Numbered from the stretch's first letter, positions 1 through 9,583 are shown. The stretch: DNA of 64,000 bases from Sphingobacterium multivorum (GCF_900457465.1 NZ_UAUU01000009.1:806001-870000), one strand, 5' to 3'. A program made the numbers and translations. The notes: a model not told the origin generated them from the sequence alone.

Positions 1-1201
1 TACGATGTGCATAAACAAGTGCTTCAAGAAGTGAATTAGAAGCTAATCGGTTTGCCCCATGCAGGCCAGTAGAAGAACACTCTCCGCAAGCATATAAGTT
101 AACGAGGCTACTGCGTCCAAAATCATCTACATAAATGCCTCCACAGAGGTAATGCGCAGCCGGTGTAACTGGTATAAAATCCTTCGCCATATCCAGTCCG
201 ATCGAAAGACACTTTTCATAAATATTTGGAAAATGCTTGATAATATCTTCCTTATTCCGATGCGTGATATCAAGGTACACATAATCTATACCAGATTTCT
301 TCATCTCGGCATCAATAGCTCTAGCAACGATGTCTCTTGGTGCCAAAGAAGCACGTTCATCGTACTCCTCCATGAAAGATTCACCATTGATCCTTCTTAA
401 AATACCCCCAAATCCACGTACGGCTTCAGATACCAAAAATGCAGGAGAGTCCTTTGGATTGTATAAAGAAGTAGGGTGAAATTGCATAAACTCCATATTA
501 CGTACCTTACCTTTTGCCCGATACACCATAGCAATACCATCTCCAGTCGCAATAGTTGGATTTGTTGTACTTGAATAAACATGCCCTGCTCCTCCAGAAG
601 CCATCACAGTAACCTTACTCAAAATCTTATCTACTAAATGTGATGAGGTATTAAAAGCATAAATTCCATAACAGGTAATGTCTTCCCTGTTCTTATCCAC
701 GTATTCCCCCAAATGATGCTGTGTAATCAAATCAATGGCAAAGTAATGCGTTACGATTTCAATGTTGGGATCACTATGTGCTTGCGCCAATAATGCACGC
801 TCAATTTCATAGCCAGTTATATCTTTATAATGTAAAATACGATGAGCGGAATGTCCCCCCTCTTTTGCCAGATCATATAACCCCGATTCCTCCTTGTCAA
901 ATGATGTTCCGTATGAAATAAGTTCTGCAATCCGTTCCGGTGCTTCTCTCACTACGTTTTCCACAATTTCAACATCGCATAAACCATCCCCAGCAATCTG
1001 AGTATCAATGATATGCTTCTCAAAGCTATCTGACTTATCCACAACGGCAGCCACTCCCCCTTGCGCATATTTTGTATTAGACTCATCCTCATTGGACTTA
1101 GTGACTATCAATACTTTACCGAATTTCGATGCTTTTAAAGCAAAGCTTAATCCAGCAATACCTGATCCAATGACCAAAAAATCTACCTTTCTATCTGCCA
1201 T
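1..1201 (-). CDS. nadB: L-aspartate oxidase NadB (partial, C-terminus outside window)
   Basis: Oxidises L-aspartate to iminoaspartate with FAD, the first step of de novo NAD synthesis; the product goes to NadA, encoded divergently about 3 kb away. About 400 codons are visible of a family usually near 530 residues. The N-terminus carries the dinucleotide-binding motif GSGIAG at residues 12-17, followed by the conserved [10 protein letters not shown] stretch near residue 50 and [12 protein letters not shown] active-site sequence further on; the last visible residues include [15 protein letters not shown], a hallmark of the succinate dehydrogenase/fumarate reductase flavoprotein family as found in NadB. 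The start is the ATG at 1201. The reading frame is open to the window edge without errors. Confidence 0.95.
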   Translation of the reverse strand, partial: MADRKVDFLVIGSGIAGLSFALKASKFGKVLIVTKSNEDESNTKYAQGGVAAVVDKSDSFEKHIIDTQIAGDGLCDVEIVENVVREAPERIAELISYGTSFDKEESGLYDLAKEGGHSAHRILHYKDITGYEIERALLAQAHSDPNIEIVTHYFAIDLITQHHLGEYVDKNREDITCYGIYAFNTSSHLVDKILSKVTVMASGGAGHVYSSTTNPTIATGDGIAMVYRAKGKVRNMEFMQFHPTSLYNPKDSPAFLVSEAVRGFGGILRRINGESFMEEYDERASLAPRDIVARAIDAEMKKSGIDYVYLDITHRNKEDIIKHFPNIYEKCLSIGLDMAKDFIPVTPAAHYLCGGIYVDDFGRSSLVNLYACGECSSTGLHGANRLASNSLLEALVYAHR

Positions 1202-1618
1202 ATAAATTAAAATTCACAAACTATCCCCAAAAGTGACGATTCAAATTAACGAAAAATGTGGAAAACGTGTAAATAAAAGGTTAAATAAAAATGAAAAGTA
1301 TTTAACAATTCACAAATCCCCTATTTGCAAGCCTTATTTCTAAAATTTTTCCGCACAAAAATCTAGAGATTTCCACATTTTCTAAACAAAAACTATTCAA
1401 CAAAAATATATGGAAAATAAAAAATAAGATAATTTAGAATTTTAAAAATCAGGTCTTTAATGAATAAATTCTGTTGAAAAATTGTTGAAAACTCTATAAA
1501 AACCTAAAATCAAAATCGAAATAACCTAATTTATACCACTTTTCCACACCATAATAAACAATAAGAGATTTTCTATTTTAAATAATTGGTATTTATTGAA
1601 AAAAAAGATTGTGGAATA
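1035..1618. promoter_or_regulatory. Cluster of DnaA-box-like sites at the left edge of the gene-free region
   Basis: Against the E. coli consensus TTWTNCACA there is an exact TTATCCACA at 1035-1043 (inside nadB), exact TTTTCCACA at 1257-1265 (minus) and 1540-1548 (plus), and one-mismatch sites at 1369-1377 (ATTTCCACA) and 1610-1618 (minus, TATTCCACA). A further near match, TTATCCACG, lies in nadB near 694. That is a dense group next to a long AT-rich stretch. In an AT-rich region some such 9-mers occur by chance, so the assignment as origin boxes is tentative. Confidence 0.45.
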
Positions 1619-1757
1619 CGTTCGAAAATCTTTGTTTAGTTTTGTCAAGTTCGATTAGAAGCGGTTAGATTTCGATATTCGGGAATTATAAAGTCCCCTA
1701 TTGAAATATTTAATTCTAATTGAGTTTATTTTATTTTTTGAATTTCCTATTGACTTT

Positions 1758-1769
1758 TAAAGCGCTTTA
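1758..1769. repeat. Perfect palindrome TAAAGCGCTTTA, first copy
   Basis: A 12-base perfect palindrome located 46 bases after the start of the motif copy at 1712. The identical 12-mer recurs at 2737-2748, and an altered form with one inserted base lies near 3230. It could be a protein-binding site. Confidence 0.5.
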
Positions 1770-2508
1770 GGATTGACTATTTATTTTATTTTTTTTTGTA
1801 TATGGATTTAATCTAGTTTCAGCGCGTTATTTATAATTTTTTTAAAAAAAATATAGGTTTAAGTCGTTTTATACTTGGATATTTTCCCGTTTGGGATCTT
1901 ATTTCAATTTTATCGCTTTGTAACCGATAGAAATCGGATCAGAAAAGTTTTAATTCTAATATGGATGCTATGAGATTTTAATATTTCTGTCTTTAGAGCA
2001 GATAAATTCCTTTATTGAATTCTAATAGTTGCTAATCTTTGCTTTTAAAATTGATATGAAAAAGGCAATTTAATTGATTTTGATATTTGGATTTTAAACT
2101 GTTTGAGGTTTGCTTATTTGCGTATTTTTTTCAAAAATATGTGAATTTTGCTTTCTCAACGAGGTAAAATTGGCGTCAAAAATTTCTGTACTTTATAAGC
2201 AAAGTTTTCAAAAATGGAAATTGAGAGGTATTTGGTTATTGGAATTTTTTATTCCTGGATCTGCCTGTTTATATTCAGATTTGGCTACGATATTTGTTTG
2301 GTTTTCGCGGGATTGAATTTTAAACAGAATCTCAAGGCGATTGTTTAAAAATATACCTGTTTAGAATTGGATATTTTTTAAAAATTTGTTTTCAGGGCTT
2401 TTTAATACATTCTATGGCCTTAAATAGTAATTTTTTAAGATCTAAGTGAAATTCGAAGATTGACTTGTTAATAATTTTGGAATGCAGATAATTTCTTCAA
2501 ATAATTTA

Positions 2509-2537
2509 TTGCAGAACAAACAATCTTACTATATTTG
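2509..2537 (+). promoter_or_regulatory. Bacteroidota-type promoter inside the gene-free region
   Basis: TTG at 2509-2511, an 18-base spacer and TATATTTG at 2530-2537 match the Bacteroidota housekeeping sigma consensus (TTG-N18..20-TAnnTTTG). No gene follows; the next plausible signal is a small hairpin with a T run about 70 bases on. Confidence 0.45.
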
Positions 2538-2542
2538 CAGCC

Positions 2543-2627
2543 CAACATCGGCTAAATGGAGGAAATATCCAAATTTAGATCAGTGACATTAGAATATTTT
2601 GGATTATTGCTATCTGGCAATTTTTTA
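2543..2627 (+). ncRNA. Candidate small RNA of about 80 nt
   Basis: Begins just after the promoter at 2509-2537 and ends at a short hairpin (5-base arms attgc/gcaat at 2606-2610 and 2617-2621) followed by six T, which resembles a weak intrinsic terminator. It matches no RNA family that I recognise, and no ORF fits in it. The stem is short, so this is only a candidate. Confidence 0.25.
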
Positions 2628-2736
2628 GATCATTCTCAGGGTTTATTTTTCTAAAATAAAGCTCTTATAGATTGAATATATTTTGTTGATTCGTTATTTG
2701 TATGGGATATTTAATTCTAAGCGAGTTTGTCGTTTT

Positions 2737-2748
2737 TAAAGCGCTTTA
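2737..2748. repeat. Perfect palindrome TAAAGCGCTTTA, second copy
   Basis: Identical to the palindrome at 1758-1769 and again just downstream (24 bases) of a copy of the dispersed motif (2713). The shared order, motif then palindrome, suggests that the region contains diverged copies of a longer unit. Confidence 0.5.
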
Positions 2749-4347
2749 TCAGTTGCATATTTAGTATTTTTTTTAATATTATCTATGTATTTGAATGTCA
2801 AGTACTATAATCCGCAAATTTTATAATTGCCTAAATTTTGAATAATTTATTTTTATTTTATATGAATTAATATCTTTTAAGTTATATATTTTTAGTTTAT
2901 TGTATTTTATGCGATAGTTATTGCCAGATGATTATTCTAGCGGGATATACGCTCCGATTGTGTTATATTGAGTTTAGAATAGAGCTATTTACAGGATTTT
3001 TATCCAGATACAAGGTATTAATAACTTTATTTTGTGTTATTTCGACTGAATTTGTGATTGCTGTAAAATTTCCTGTAATTAGATAGCAAAAAAAGTTTTA
3101 TTAAGCTTCTTAGAATTAAATAAAAGCACTACTCTAGATCACAGCGGTCAATTTTTAATTCTCATCCAGTTTATTTTGGATACTATACACATTATTTTAG
3201 TCGGATTTCAATTTGCGGGAATTAGTGCCTTTTAAAGTCGCTTCTACTCGACTCATTTGATCTTTTTATAAATATCTAATTCTTATCGTGTTTATTCTGA
3301 ATTATTTTATTCAACCCTATTAGGCCTGATCCGATAAATTTATCCCTGTTATATTCCTATATTCATTTTTACAGGCTAATAATTCTTATATATGCTATTC
3401 TCGACGGGTTTATTTTGGAAATAATGCCTTCTATTGGTTATTTGCGGCGTATTATGATTTAGGAAAATTGATTTTGGTCCTACGCTGGTCATCGTTGCTG
3501 TATGAGTTGGCAAATGAGAATATATAAACTTCAGCTACTCGCGATTAGAATGCCATATATTGGTTAGGCAGTGATAAAATATGCTATAGACGATTCTAAG
3601 AGCCTTTATTTCATTTTCGGTGCTATTTATATGCTTTCCGTGCTGCACGTATAGACAATTCTCTCAAAATTTGCGAAAATAAACTCGCTGAGAATTTGAT
3701 ATAAAATTATACATCAATCCAAGATTTATTAATCTATCCTATACGGCCTCAAAACCGTTTTCTTATCTGAAATGTTAATAAATAAAGCTTCCTTTTGTGC
3801 CATATTTTTCATTGTTTTGTAATATGCCTAAAAACGTTTCTTAGGCTACGAAAGTAAGTTATGGATGAAACTGATTTTCGAAGATCGAAATAATGTGAAA
3901 TAAACCCTTTCAGTTTTTGTTATAAACGAAGAGCTTGAATAGTTTTCCAAATATCCAAGTCTAAAAGAGTTTATATGGGCATAACACTGTATAATTAAAC
4001 TGTATATAAATTAATTTAACTATTAAAGTTTGTTAATGTTTGTTTTGCATGATCAAGTACATATATTGCTGTCAGTTCTACAAAATCATGTAATTGGACA
4101 AAAGTCGCCATTGTTCGATCAAATTTACAAACTTACATTATCCAATGAGCTCGACTTAAAAAACACGTTGTAATCTGTTACTAATTAATAATAGGTTTTA
4201 TATCAGTGTTTTATTCACTATAATCTACTAATGGATCAAATGGAAGCGAGAGCTATATTACCACGACTTGATTAATTTGCTTTTAATTGACTTTTATATA
4301 TATAACAATGCTTATTTTTGTTGCTCATAAAAGTTGAAACTACTCGC

Positions 4348-5343
4348 ATGGAAATTGTAAATTATGAGCTTCAAGCAAAAGGTTATATCGATGCTCCGAT
4401 TGATCCCTCACTGGATTTGATTAAAGAGATCCAACGCTTAAAGAAAGAAAAGAAGGCTGTCATCTTGGCTCACTATTATCAAGAGTCTGAAATACAAGAT
4501 ATAGCAGATTATATAGGAGATAGTCTTGGCTTATCGCAGGAAGCTGCGAAAAACCGATGCAGATGTAATTGTTTTTGCTGGAGTACATTTCATGGCTGAG
4601 ACGGCTAAAATACTTTCACCGACGAAGAAGGTTCTTTTGCCAGATGCTAAAGCCGGTTGTTCATTGTCAGATTCATGCCCACCACATCTTTTTGCTAAAT
4701 TTAAAGAGCAATATCCTGATCATTTGGTGATTACCTATGTAAATTGTACGGCTGAATTGAAAGCTCTTTCAGATATTGTATGCACATCAAGCAACGCTGT
4801 TCAGATTGTTGAGAGTCTTCCGGAGGATCAGAAAATCATTTTCGGTCCAGATCGCAACCTAGGTGCATATGTTAAGAAGAAAACAGGACGTGACCTGGTA
4901 CTTTGGAATGGAGCTTGTATGGTGCATGAAATTTTTTCTCAAGATAAAATTGACCGTTGAAAAGCGAGCACCCCGAGGCTAAGTTTATTGCCCATCCAGA
5001 GTGTGAAGATCATATACTCGCGATAGCTGATTATGTGGGATCGACTGCTGGAATGCTTAAATTTACCCAAACAGATAAAGCCCAGGCTTATATTGTTGCT
5101 ACAGAATCAGGCATTCTTTACCAAATGCAAAAAGCGAGTCCACATAAGACTTTTATTCCTGCTCCTCCTAATAATGCCTGTGCATGTAATGATTGTCCGC
5201 ATATGAAGCTTAATACGCTTGAAAAGCTATACAACTGTCTAAAGTATGAGTCCCCTGAAATTCTTCTTACTGAGGATGTGATTCTTCGTGCACAACGTCC
5301 TATTGAACGTATGTTGGAAATATCAGCGCGCTTAGGACTATAG
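4348..5343 (+). CDS. nadA: Quinolinate synthase NadA (two compensating frameshifts)
   Basis: Condenses iminoaspartate with dihydroxyacetone phosphate to quinolinate using a 4Fe-4S cluster; partner of NadB. The three expected cluster cysteines are visible in [18 protein letters not shown] and NNACACNDC. The start is the ATG at 4348 (MEIVNYEL). The frame is broken twice: an extra A in the A run at 4549-4553 and a missing T at 4957-4958. The two cancel, and the repaired gene gives about 331 residues, normal for the family. Every segment keeps high similarity to NadA, so I read the breaks as sequencing errors, though a recent pseudogene cannot be excluded from one sequence. Confidence 0.9.
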
Positions 5344-5358
5344 ATTTGTTGTATTTTG

Positions 5359-5377
5359 CTACGATTAGCTATCGTAG
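5359..5377 (+). terminator. Hairpin after nadA
   Basis: Perfect 7-base arms ctacgat/atcgtag around a 5-base loop, 16 bases after the nadA stop. The following T run is interrupted, so it is a weak intrinsic terminator at best. Confidence 0.4.
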
Positions 5378-5494
5378 ATTATTGATTTTTAACGTAATAC
5401 AAACAATTTTTATGAATGTTTGTCCTAGCTTGTAATTAAGACGCTTAGCTGGATAAGCATATAAATTCATTGGACTTATAGCTATACTTGTTTT

Positions 5495-5541
5495 GTAATG
5501 CCATCTTAATGCATCAGTCAAAGATGATTATCCGGCATTAC
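5495..5541 (+). promoter_or_regulatory. Structured leader upstream of thiL
   Basis: Perfect 8-base arms GTAATGCC (5495-5502) and GGCATTAC (5534-5541) enclose a second inner stem ATCTT/AAGAT (5503-5507 with 5521-5525), ending 27 bases before the thiL start. It does not show the conserved CTGAGA core of the TPP riboswitch, so I do not call it one. Confidence 0.35.
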
Positions 5542-5568
5542 CTATATTAAACTTTTAAACTTTTTAGC

Positions 5569-6621
5569 ATGTTTGATTTTGATAATACCGAGCGGACCAA
5601 TCTAGAGGAAATGGGCGAGTTTGGACTGATTGATTATATAAGTAAGGCTGTTGAATTGACAGAGAAATCCACTGTGAAGGGGATTGGGGATGATGCGGCT
5701 GTTTTAGATTTCGAAGGTAAGAAGACTTTGGTATCGACTGATCTATTGTTGGAAGGGATTCATTTTGATCTTAGGTATGTACCATTAAAACATTTAGGTT
5801 ATAAAGCTGTTCAAGTCAATTTGAGCGATATTTATGCGATGAATGGAATAGCTTCTCAAATTACCTTTTCAATCGGTATGTCCTCTAAATTTCCATTAGA
5901 AGCCGTAGAGGAAATTTATCAAGGAGCTTTGATTGCCTGTAAGAAGTATAATGTCGATTTAATCGGGGGTGACACTTCGGCTTCAGCACAGGGGCTGGTT
6001 ATTTCTGTGACAAGTATAGGCTATGCTGATGCAGATCAGATCGTTTATCGTAGTGGAGCACAGGAAGGAGATCTATTGTGTGTGTCCGGTGACCTCGGTG
6101 CAGCTTATATGGGCTTACAACTCTTGGAACGTGAGAAAGAGATTTATTTAGAAAATCCGAATGTACAACCTGATTTGGAAGGAAAGGATTATATCGTTGA
6201 ACGCCAATTGAAACCTGAAGCCCGGAAAGACATTGTTGAATTATTTGCCAAGCTAGGGATCAAGCCCACAGCGATGATGGATATTTCGGACGGGCTTGCA
6301 TCTGAAATTCTTCATATTTGCCGACAATCAGATAAAGGATGCCGATTATATGAGGAAAAAATTCCATTGGATCAGATGACTTATGATACGGGGCGGGAAT
6401 TTGGCATTGATCCAACCGTAGCTGCACTTAATGGTGGTGAGGACTATGAGTTATTGTTTACAATAGCGCAATCGGATCACGATAAAATTAAGAATTTACC
6501 TGATATTAGTATTATTGGTTATATGACGCCAAGATCGGAAGGTTGTGAGATGATTTCCAAATCTGGGAATCTTTATCCGATAACGGCACAAGGCTGGAAT
6601 GCATTTAAGAAAAAAGATTAA
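5569..6621 (+). CDS. thiL: Thiamine-monophosphate kinase ThiL
   Basis: Phosphorylates thiamine monophosphate to thiamine diphosphate with ATP, in the cytoplasm. At 350 residues it has the usual length. Visible family motifs are GIGDDAAV near residues 38-45, STDLLLEGIHF near 57-67, GGDTSAS near 134, and DISDGL near 240, which together form the Mg-ATP and substrate site of the PurM-like fold. The start ATG at 5569 gives a short N-terminal extension before the conserved GEFGLIDYI. It stands alone; its neighbour scpA is convergent and separated by a shared terminator. Confidence 0.95.
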   Translation: MFDFDNTERTNLEEMGEFGLIDYISKAVELTEKSTVKGIGDDAAVLDFEGKKTLVSTDLLLEGIHFDLRYVPLKHLGYKAVQVNLSDIYAMNGIASQITFSIGMSSKFPLEAVEEIYQGALIACKKYNVDLIGGDTSASAQGLVISVTSIGYADADQIVYRSGAQEGDLLCVSGDLGAAYMGLQLLEREKEIYLENPNVQPDLEGKDYIVERQLKPEARKDIVELFAKLGIKPTAMMDISDGLASEILHICRQSDKGCRLYEEKIPLDQMTYDTGREFGIDPTVAALNGGEDYELLFTIAQSDHDKIKNLPDISIIGYMTPRSEGCEMISKSGNLYPITAQGWNAFKKKD

Positions 6622-6630
6622 TACGAAAAA

Positions 6631-6656
6631 GACCTGTTCAAAACAGGTCTTTTTTT
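6631..6656. terminator. Bidirectional terminator between thiL and scpA
   Basis: Arms gacctgtt/aacaggtc with a 3-base loop, flanked by A and T runs, placed between two convergent genes and touching the scpA stop. It can serve both directions. Confidence 0.85.
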
Positions 6657-7443
6657 ATGCTTCTTCCTCCTCAAACAGGAGTTCCTCCGTCTCATTTGGA
6701 TCTCTTTCACCTACATTGAAATTGTTATAGCCTAAGCCCACTTCGATCTGTAATAATCGCTGCTGGAGCATTTCGAGAATCGCTAAAAAGTTATAGACGA
6801 ACTGTATTTTATTTTCTGAGTTTTTAAGAATTTCTTGAAAATCTAATTTTTTATTGATTTCAATCAGTTCGGCAATTGCTTTCTTCTGTTGTTCAATGGT
6901 GTATGGGTATTTGACAACTGTATGGGTTACTTCAGGGGGACGATTACGGAATTGATACATCATTTGCTCGTAAATCATCATTAGACCATAGAGGTCGAAG
7001 CTATCCAAATTTTCTCCGGTAGAATCTAATTTTAGTCTTTGTTGGATATCATAGCGTATGTTGCCTCGATTGTATAGTTTGAGACGATTTTCTTCCAAGA
7101 CCCTCAATTCTTCACAGGTCTCTTTAAATTGCTTATAGAGAATAAGTTTTTGAACAAGATCTTCTCTAAGATCGATTTCATTTTCATTGTCGTCCAGATC
7201 CAGACGAGGCAAGAGCATTTTAGCTTTAATACGCATCAGTGTCGAAGCAACAAAGATAAACTCGCTTGCCATTTCCATATTGAGCGCTTGCATTTGGCTC
7301 ACATACGATAAAAAATCATCTGTAATCTTTGAGATCGGTATATCGTGGATATTTAGTTCATCCCGTTCGATAAAAAATAATAATAAATCAAAAGGTCCCT
7401 CAAATTGAGGAAGCTTGATTTCGTAGCCTTCTTCTACTTGCAT
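6655..7443 (-). CDS. scpA: Segregation and condensation protein A
   Basis: Kleisin subunit of the SMC-ScpA-ScpB condensin, needed for chromosome compaction and origin segregation. The 262-residue protein opens with the family signature FEGPFDLLLFFIERDELNIHDI (the first part being the N-terminal SMC-binding region) and continues with the ASEFIFVASTLMRIKAKMLLP segment, both diagnostic of ScpA; the C-terminal third is a winged-helix-like region rich in acidic residues at the end. Start ATG at 7443. scpB and smc are not in the window. Its place between thiL and dxs near the candidate origin is functionally suggestive only. Confidence 0.93.
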   Translation of the reverse strand: MQVEEGYEIKLPQFEGPFDLLLFFIERDELNIHDIPISKITDDFLSYVSQMQALNMEMASEFIFVASTLMRIKAKMLLPRLDLDDNENEIDLREDLVQKLILYKQFKETCEELRVLEENRLKLYNRGNIRYDIQQRLKLDSTGENLDSFDLYGLMMIYEQMMYQFRNRPPEVTHTVVKYPYTIEQQKKAIAELIEINKKLDFQEILKNSENKIQFVYNFLAILEMLQQRLLQIEVGLGYNNFNVGERDPNETEELLFEEEEA

Positions 7444-7602
7444 ATCTTATACAAATTTACATATAAAATCTTTTGGAATAACTTCGATACAAACTATTCA
7501 TTATTTTATTTGTTGTTCATCAATATGTAAATGCGATTTATTTTAAAGATTAAATAAAATTGTCGTTACTTTGTACGAACATATCATGTAAATAGCAGTA
7601 CT

Positions 7603-9531
7603 ATGCAGTTTGAGGCTGGAGAACTATTAAGTAAAATAAACGATCCCTCTGATCTTAAAAAGCTAAAGGAAGACCAATTAGAACAGTTAAGTCAGGAATT
7701 ACGTCAATTTATTATTGATCAGGTTTCGGTTAATGGTGGTCACTTTGCAGCAAGTTTGGGAGTCGTCGAGTTAACGGTGGCGTTACATTACGTAATGAAT
7801 ACCCCATACGATCAATTGATTTGGGATGTAGGTCATCAGGCTTATGGGCATAAAATCCTAACGGGGCGTCGCGATATATTTCATACAAATCGAATTGAGA
7901 ACGGAATTTCGGGTTTTCCTAACCGTTTTGAATCTCAATACGATGCATTTGGTGTTGGACACTCGTCAACATCTATTTCTGCAGCATTAGGCATGGCAGT
8001 CGCTTCCCAAATAAAGGGTGAAAAGGATCGTCAGCATATCGCGGTTATCGGTGATGGTGCCTTGACTGGTGGAATGGCATTTGAAGCACTGAATCATGCC
8101 GGTATTTCGAAATCAAACCTTTTGGTTATTCTGAATGACAACTGCATGTCCATTGACCCTAATGTAGGCGCATTGAAGGAGTATTTGACAAGTATAACAA
8201 CCTCCAAGCGCTATAATCGTTTTAGAGACGATATCGCAGCTGTATTGACCAAGATTTCGGAAGTTGGTCCAAATGCACTTGGTATTGCCAAAAAATTGGA
8301 AAAAAGCATAAAGGGAACTTTATTAAAAAATGCCAATCTCTTTGAATCTTTAAATTTTAGATATTTTGGACCGGTTGATGGGCATGATGTCAAGAAATTG
8401 GCTAAGACCCTTGAAGACCTTAAGCATATACCGGGGCCTAAATTATTGCATGCCGTCACCATCAAAGGAAAAGGTTTTGCGCTAGCTGAAAAAGATCAGA
8501 CGAAATGGCATGCTCCAGGTCTATTCGATAAAATTACGGGTGAGATCAAGAAGTCTTTGAATGATAAACCGGTAGCACCTAAATTTCAAGATGTTTTTGG
8601 ACATACTTTAGTTGAGCTTGCGGAAGAAAATGATAAGATTGTGGGGATCACGCCTGCAATGCCTTCTGGTTCTTCCTTGAACATTATGATGAAAGCTATG
8701 CCTGACCGTGCATTTGACGTTGGTATTGCTGAGCAGCATGCAGTTACATTCAGTGCGGGACTCGCAACACAGGGATTATTACCATTCTGTAATATCTATT
8801 CGTCGTTTATGCAACGCGCTTATGATCAAGTCATCCATGATGTTGCATTACAAAATCTGAATGTTGTTTTCTGTTTGGATCGTGCGGGAGTGGTCGGTGC
8901 GGATGGTGCGACACATCATGGCGCTTATGATATCGCTTTTATGCGCTGTGTTCCAAATATGACGGTTTCTGCGCCGATGAATGAGGAAGAGTTACGAAAT
9001 TTAATGTATACAGCGCAGTTACCCAATAAAGGTCCGTTTGTTATTAGATATCCTAGAGGAAATGGTGTTATGCCAGACTGGCGTCGCCCATTTACAGAAA
9101 TAGAAATAGGAAAGGGGCGTCTTATATCAGCAGGTGAGGAGCTTGCTATCTTAAGTTTTGGAGCGATAGGAAATGAAGCTGTTAAAGCGGTACAGCAGTT
9201 AAATGAACTGGGAATACATCCAGCGCATTATGATCTTCGATTTGCTAAACCATTGGATGAAGCTTTGCTTCATCAGGTCTTTCAGAAATTTGATAAAATT
9301 ATCACGGTTGAAGATGGAAGTTTACAGGGGGGCATAGGTTCGGCTGTATTGGAGTTTATGGCCGATCACGGATATCATAGCCAGGTTGTTCGTTTGGGTA
9401 TTCCGGATAAGATCATTGAGCATGCTGAACAAAATGCACAGTGGAAGCATGCACACTACGATGCTGATGCTATCGTATCAGAAGCCAAAAAACTTTGCAA
9501 TGGAAAATTGACCAGCTCAATGGTCGGATAA
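7603..9531 (+). CDS. dxs: 1-deoxy-D-xylulose-5-phosphate synthase Dxs
   Basis: Thiamine-diphosphate enzyme that joins pyruvate and glyceraldehyde 3-phosphate, the first step of the MEP isoprenoid pathway. The 642 residues contain the N-terminal GGHFAASLGVVELT and WDVGHQAYGHKI segments, the cofactor-binding GDGALTGGMAFEALN motif near residue 149, the transketolase-like pyrimidine-binding domain (EQHAVTFSAGLA near 380) and the C-terminal transketolase domain. Full length, no breaks. It uses the cofactor made by ThiL and feeds the same pathway as idi at the right end of the window. Confidence 0.97.
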   Translation: MQFEAGELLSKINDPSDLKKLKEDQLEQLSQELRQFIIDQVSVNGGHFAASLGVVELTVALHYVMNTPYDQLIWDVGHQAYGHKILTGRRDIFHTNRIENGISGFPNRFESQYDAFGVGHSSTSISAALGMAVASQIKGEKDRQHIAVIGDGALTGGMAFEALNHAGISKSNLLVILNDNCMSIDPNVGALKEYLTSITTSKRYNRFRDDIAAVLTKISEVGPNALGIAKKLEKSIKGTLLKNANLFESLNFRYFGPVDGHDVKKLAKTLEDLKHIPGPKLLHAVTIKGKGFALAEKDQTKWHAPGLFDKITGEIKKSLNDKPVAPKFQDVFGHTLVELAEENDKIVGITPAMPSGSSLNIMMKAMPDRAFDVGIAEQHAVTFSAGLATQGLLPFCNIYSSFMQRAYDQVIHDVALQNLNVVFCLDRAGVVGADGATHHGAYDIAFMRCVPNMTVSAPMNEEELRNLMYTAQLPNKGPFVIRYPRGNGVMPDWRRPFTEIEIGKGRLISAGEELAILSFGAIGNEAVKAVQQLNELGIHPAHYDLRFAKPLDEALLHQVFQKFDKIITVEDGSLQGGIGSAVLEFMADHGYHSQVVRLGIPDKIIEHAEQNAQWKHAHYDADAIVSEAKKLCNGKLTSSMVG

Positions 9532-9552
9532 GAGCTATACATTTGAAAAATG

Positions 9553-9583
9553 AAAAAGGAGATCAATTTTGATCTCCTTTTTT
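9553..9583 (+). terminator. Intrinsic terminator after dxs
   Basis: 14-base arms (9553-9566 and 9569-9582) with a minimal loop, A run on the left and T run on the right, 21 bases after the stop codon. Confidence 0.85.

Larger units (their letters stand above)
1712..3696. repeat. Degenerate dispersed motif, about AATTCTcAtcGaGTTTATTTTgg
   Basis: Related copies start at 1712, 2632, 2713, 3157, 3278 and 3396 on the plus strand, and one inverted copy covers 3676-3696. The best-conserved parts are ATTCT at the left and GTTTATTTT at the right. The three copies at 3157, 3278 and 3396 are spaced 121 and 118 bases apart. Partial relatives (ATTCTA followed by GCGGG or ATCGCGAG) occur near 2934 and, inverted, near 3540. 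No copy was noticed outside this gene-free region. I do not recognise the motif. Confidence 0.5.
1202..4347. other. Long gene-free AT-rich region between divergent nadB and nadA
   Basis: About 3.1 kb without any convincing gene, unusual in a genome whose other gaps here are below 0.6 kb. The sequence is strongly A+T rich with many stops in all frames. It is not featureless: its left edge has DnaA-box-like sites, the middle holds a degenerate repeated motif and two identical palindromes, and one candidate promoter/terminator pair lies near 2.5-2.6 kb. The flanking genes diverge. These properties fit a replication origin or another chromosome-organising locus better than decayed coding sequence, but this is inference. 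Confidence 0.75.

Noticed and set aside
2110..2316. 68-codon open frame in the gene-free region
   Set aside because: Non-ATG start, no family resemblance, AT-driven composition (many F, L, K, I), no ribosome site, isolated.
5495..5541. TPP riboswitch before thiL
   Set aside because: The conserved CTGAGA core and its partner segment are absent.
7129..7408. Open frames antisense to scpA, and similar antisense frames over dxs, secA, gcvP and others
   Set aside because: Shadows of well-supported genes in other frames, with no independent evidence.
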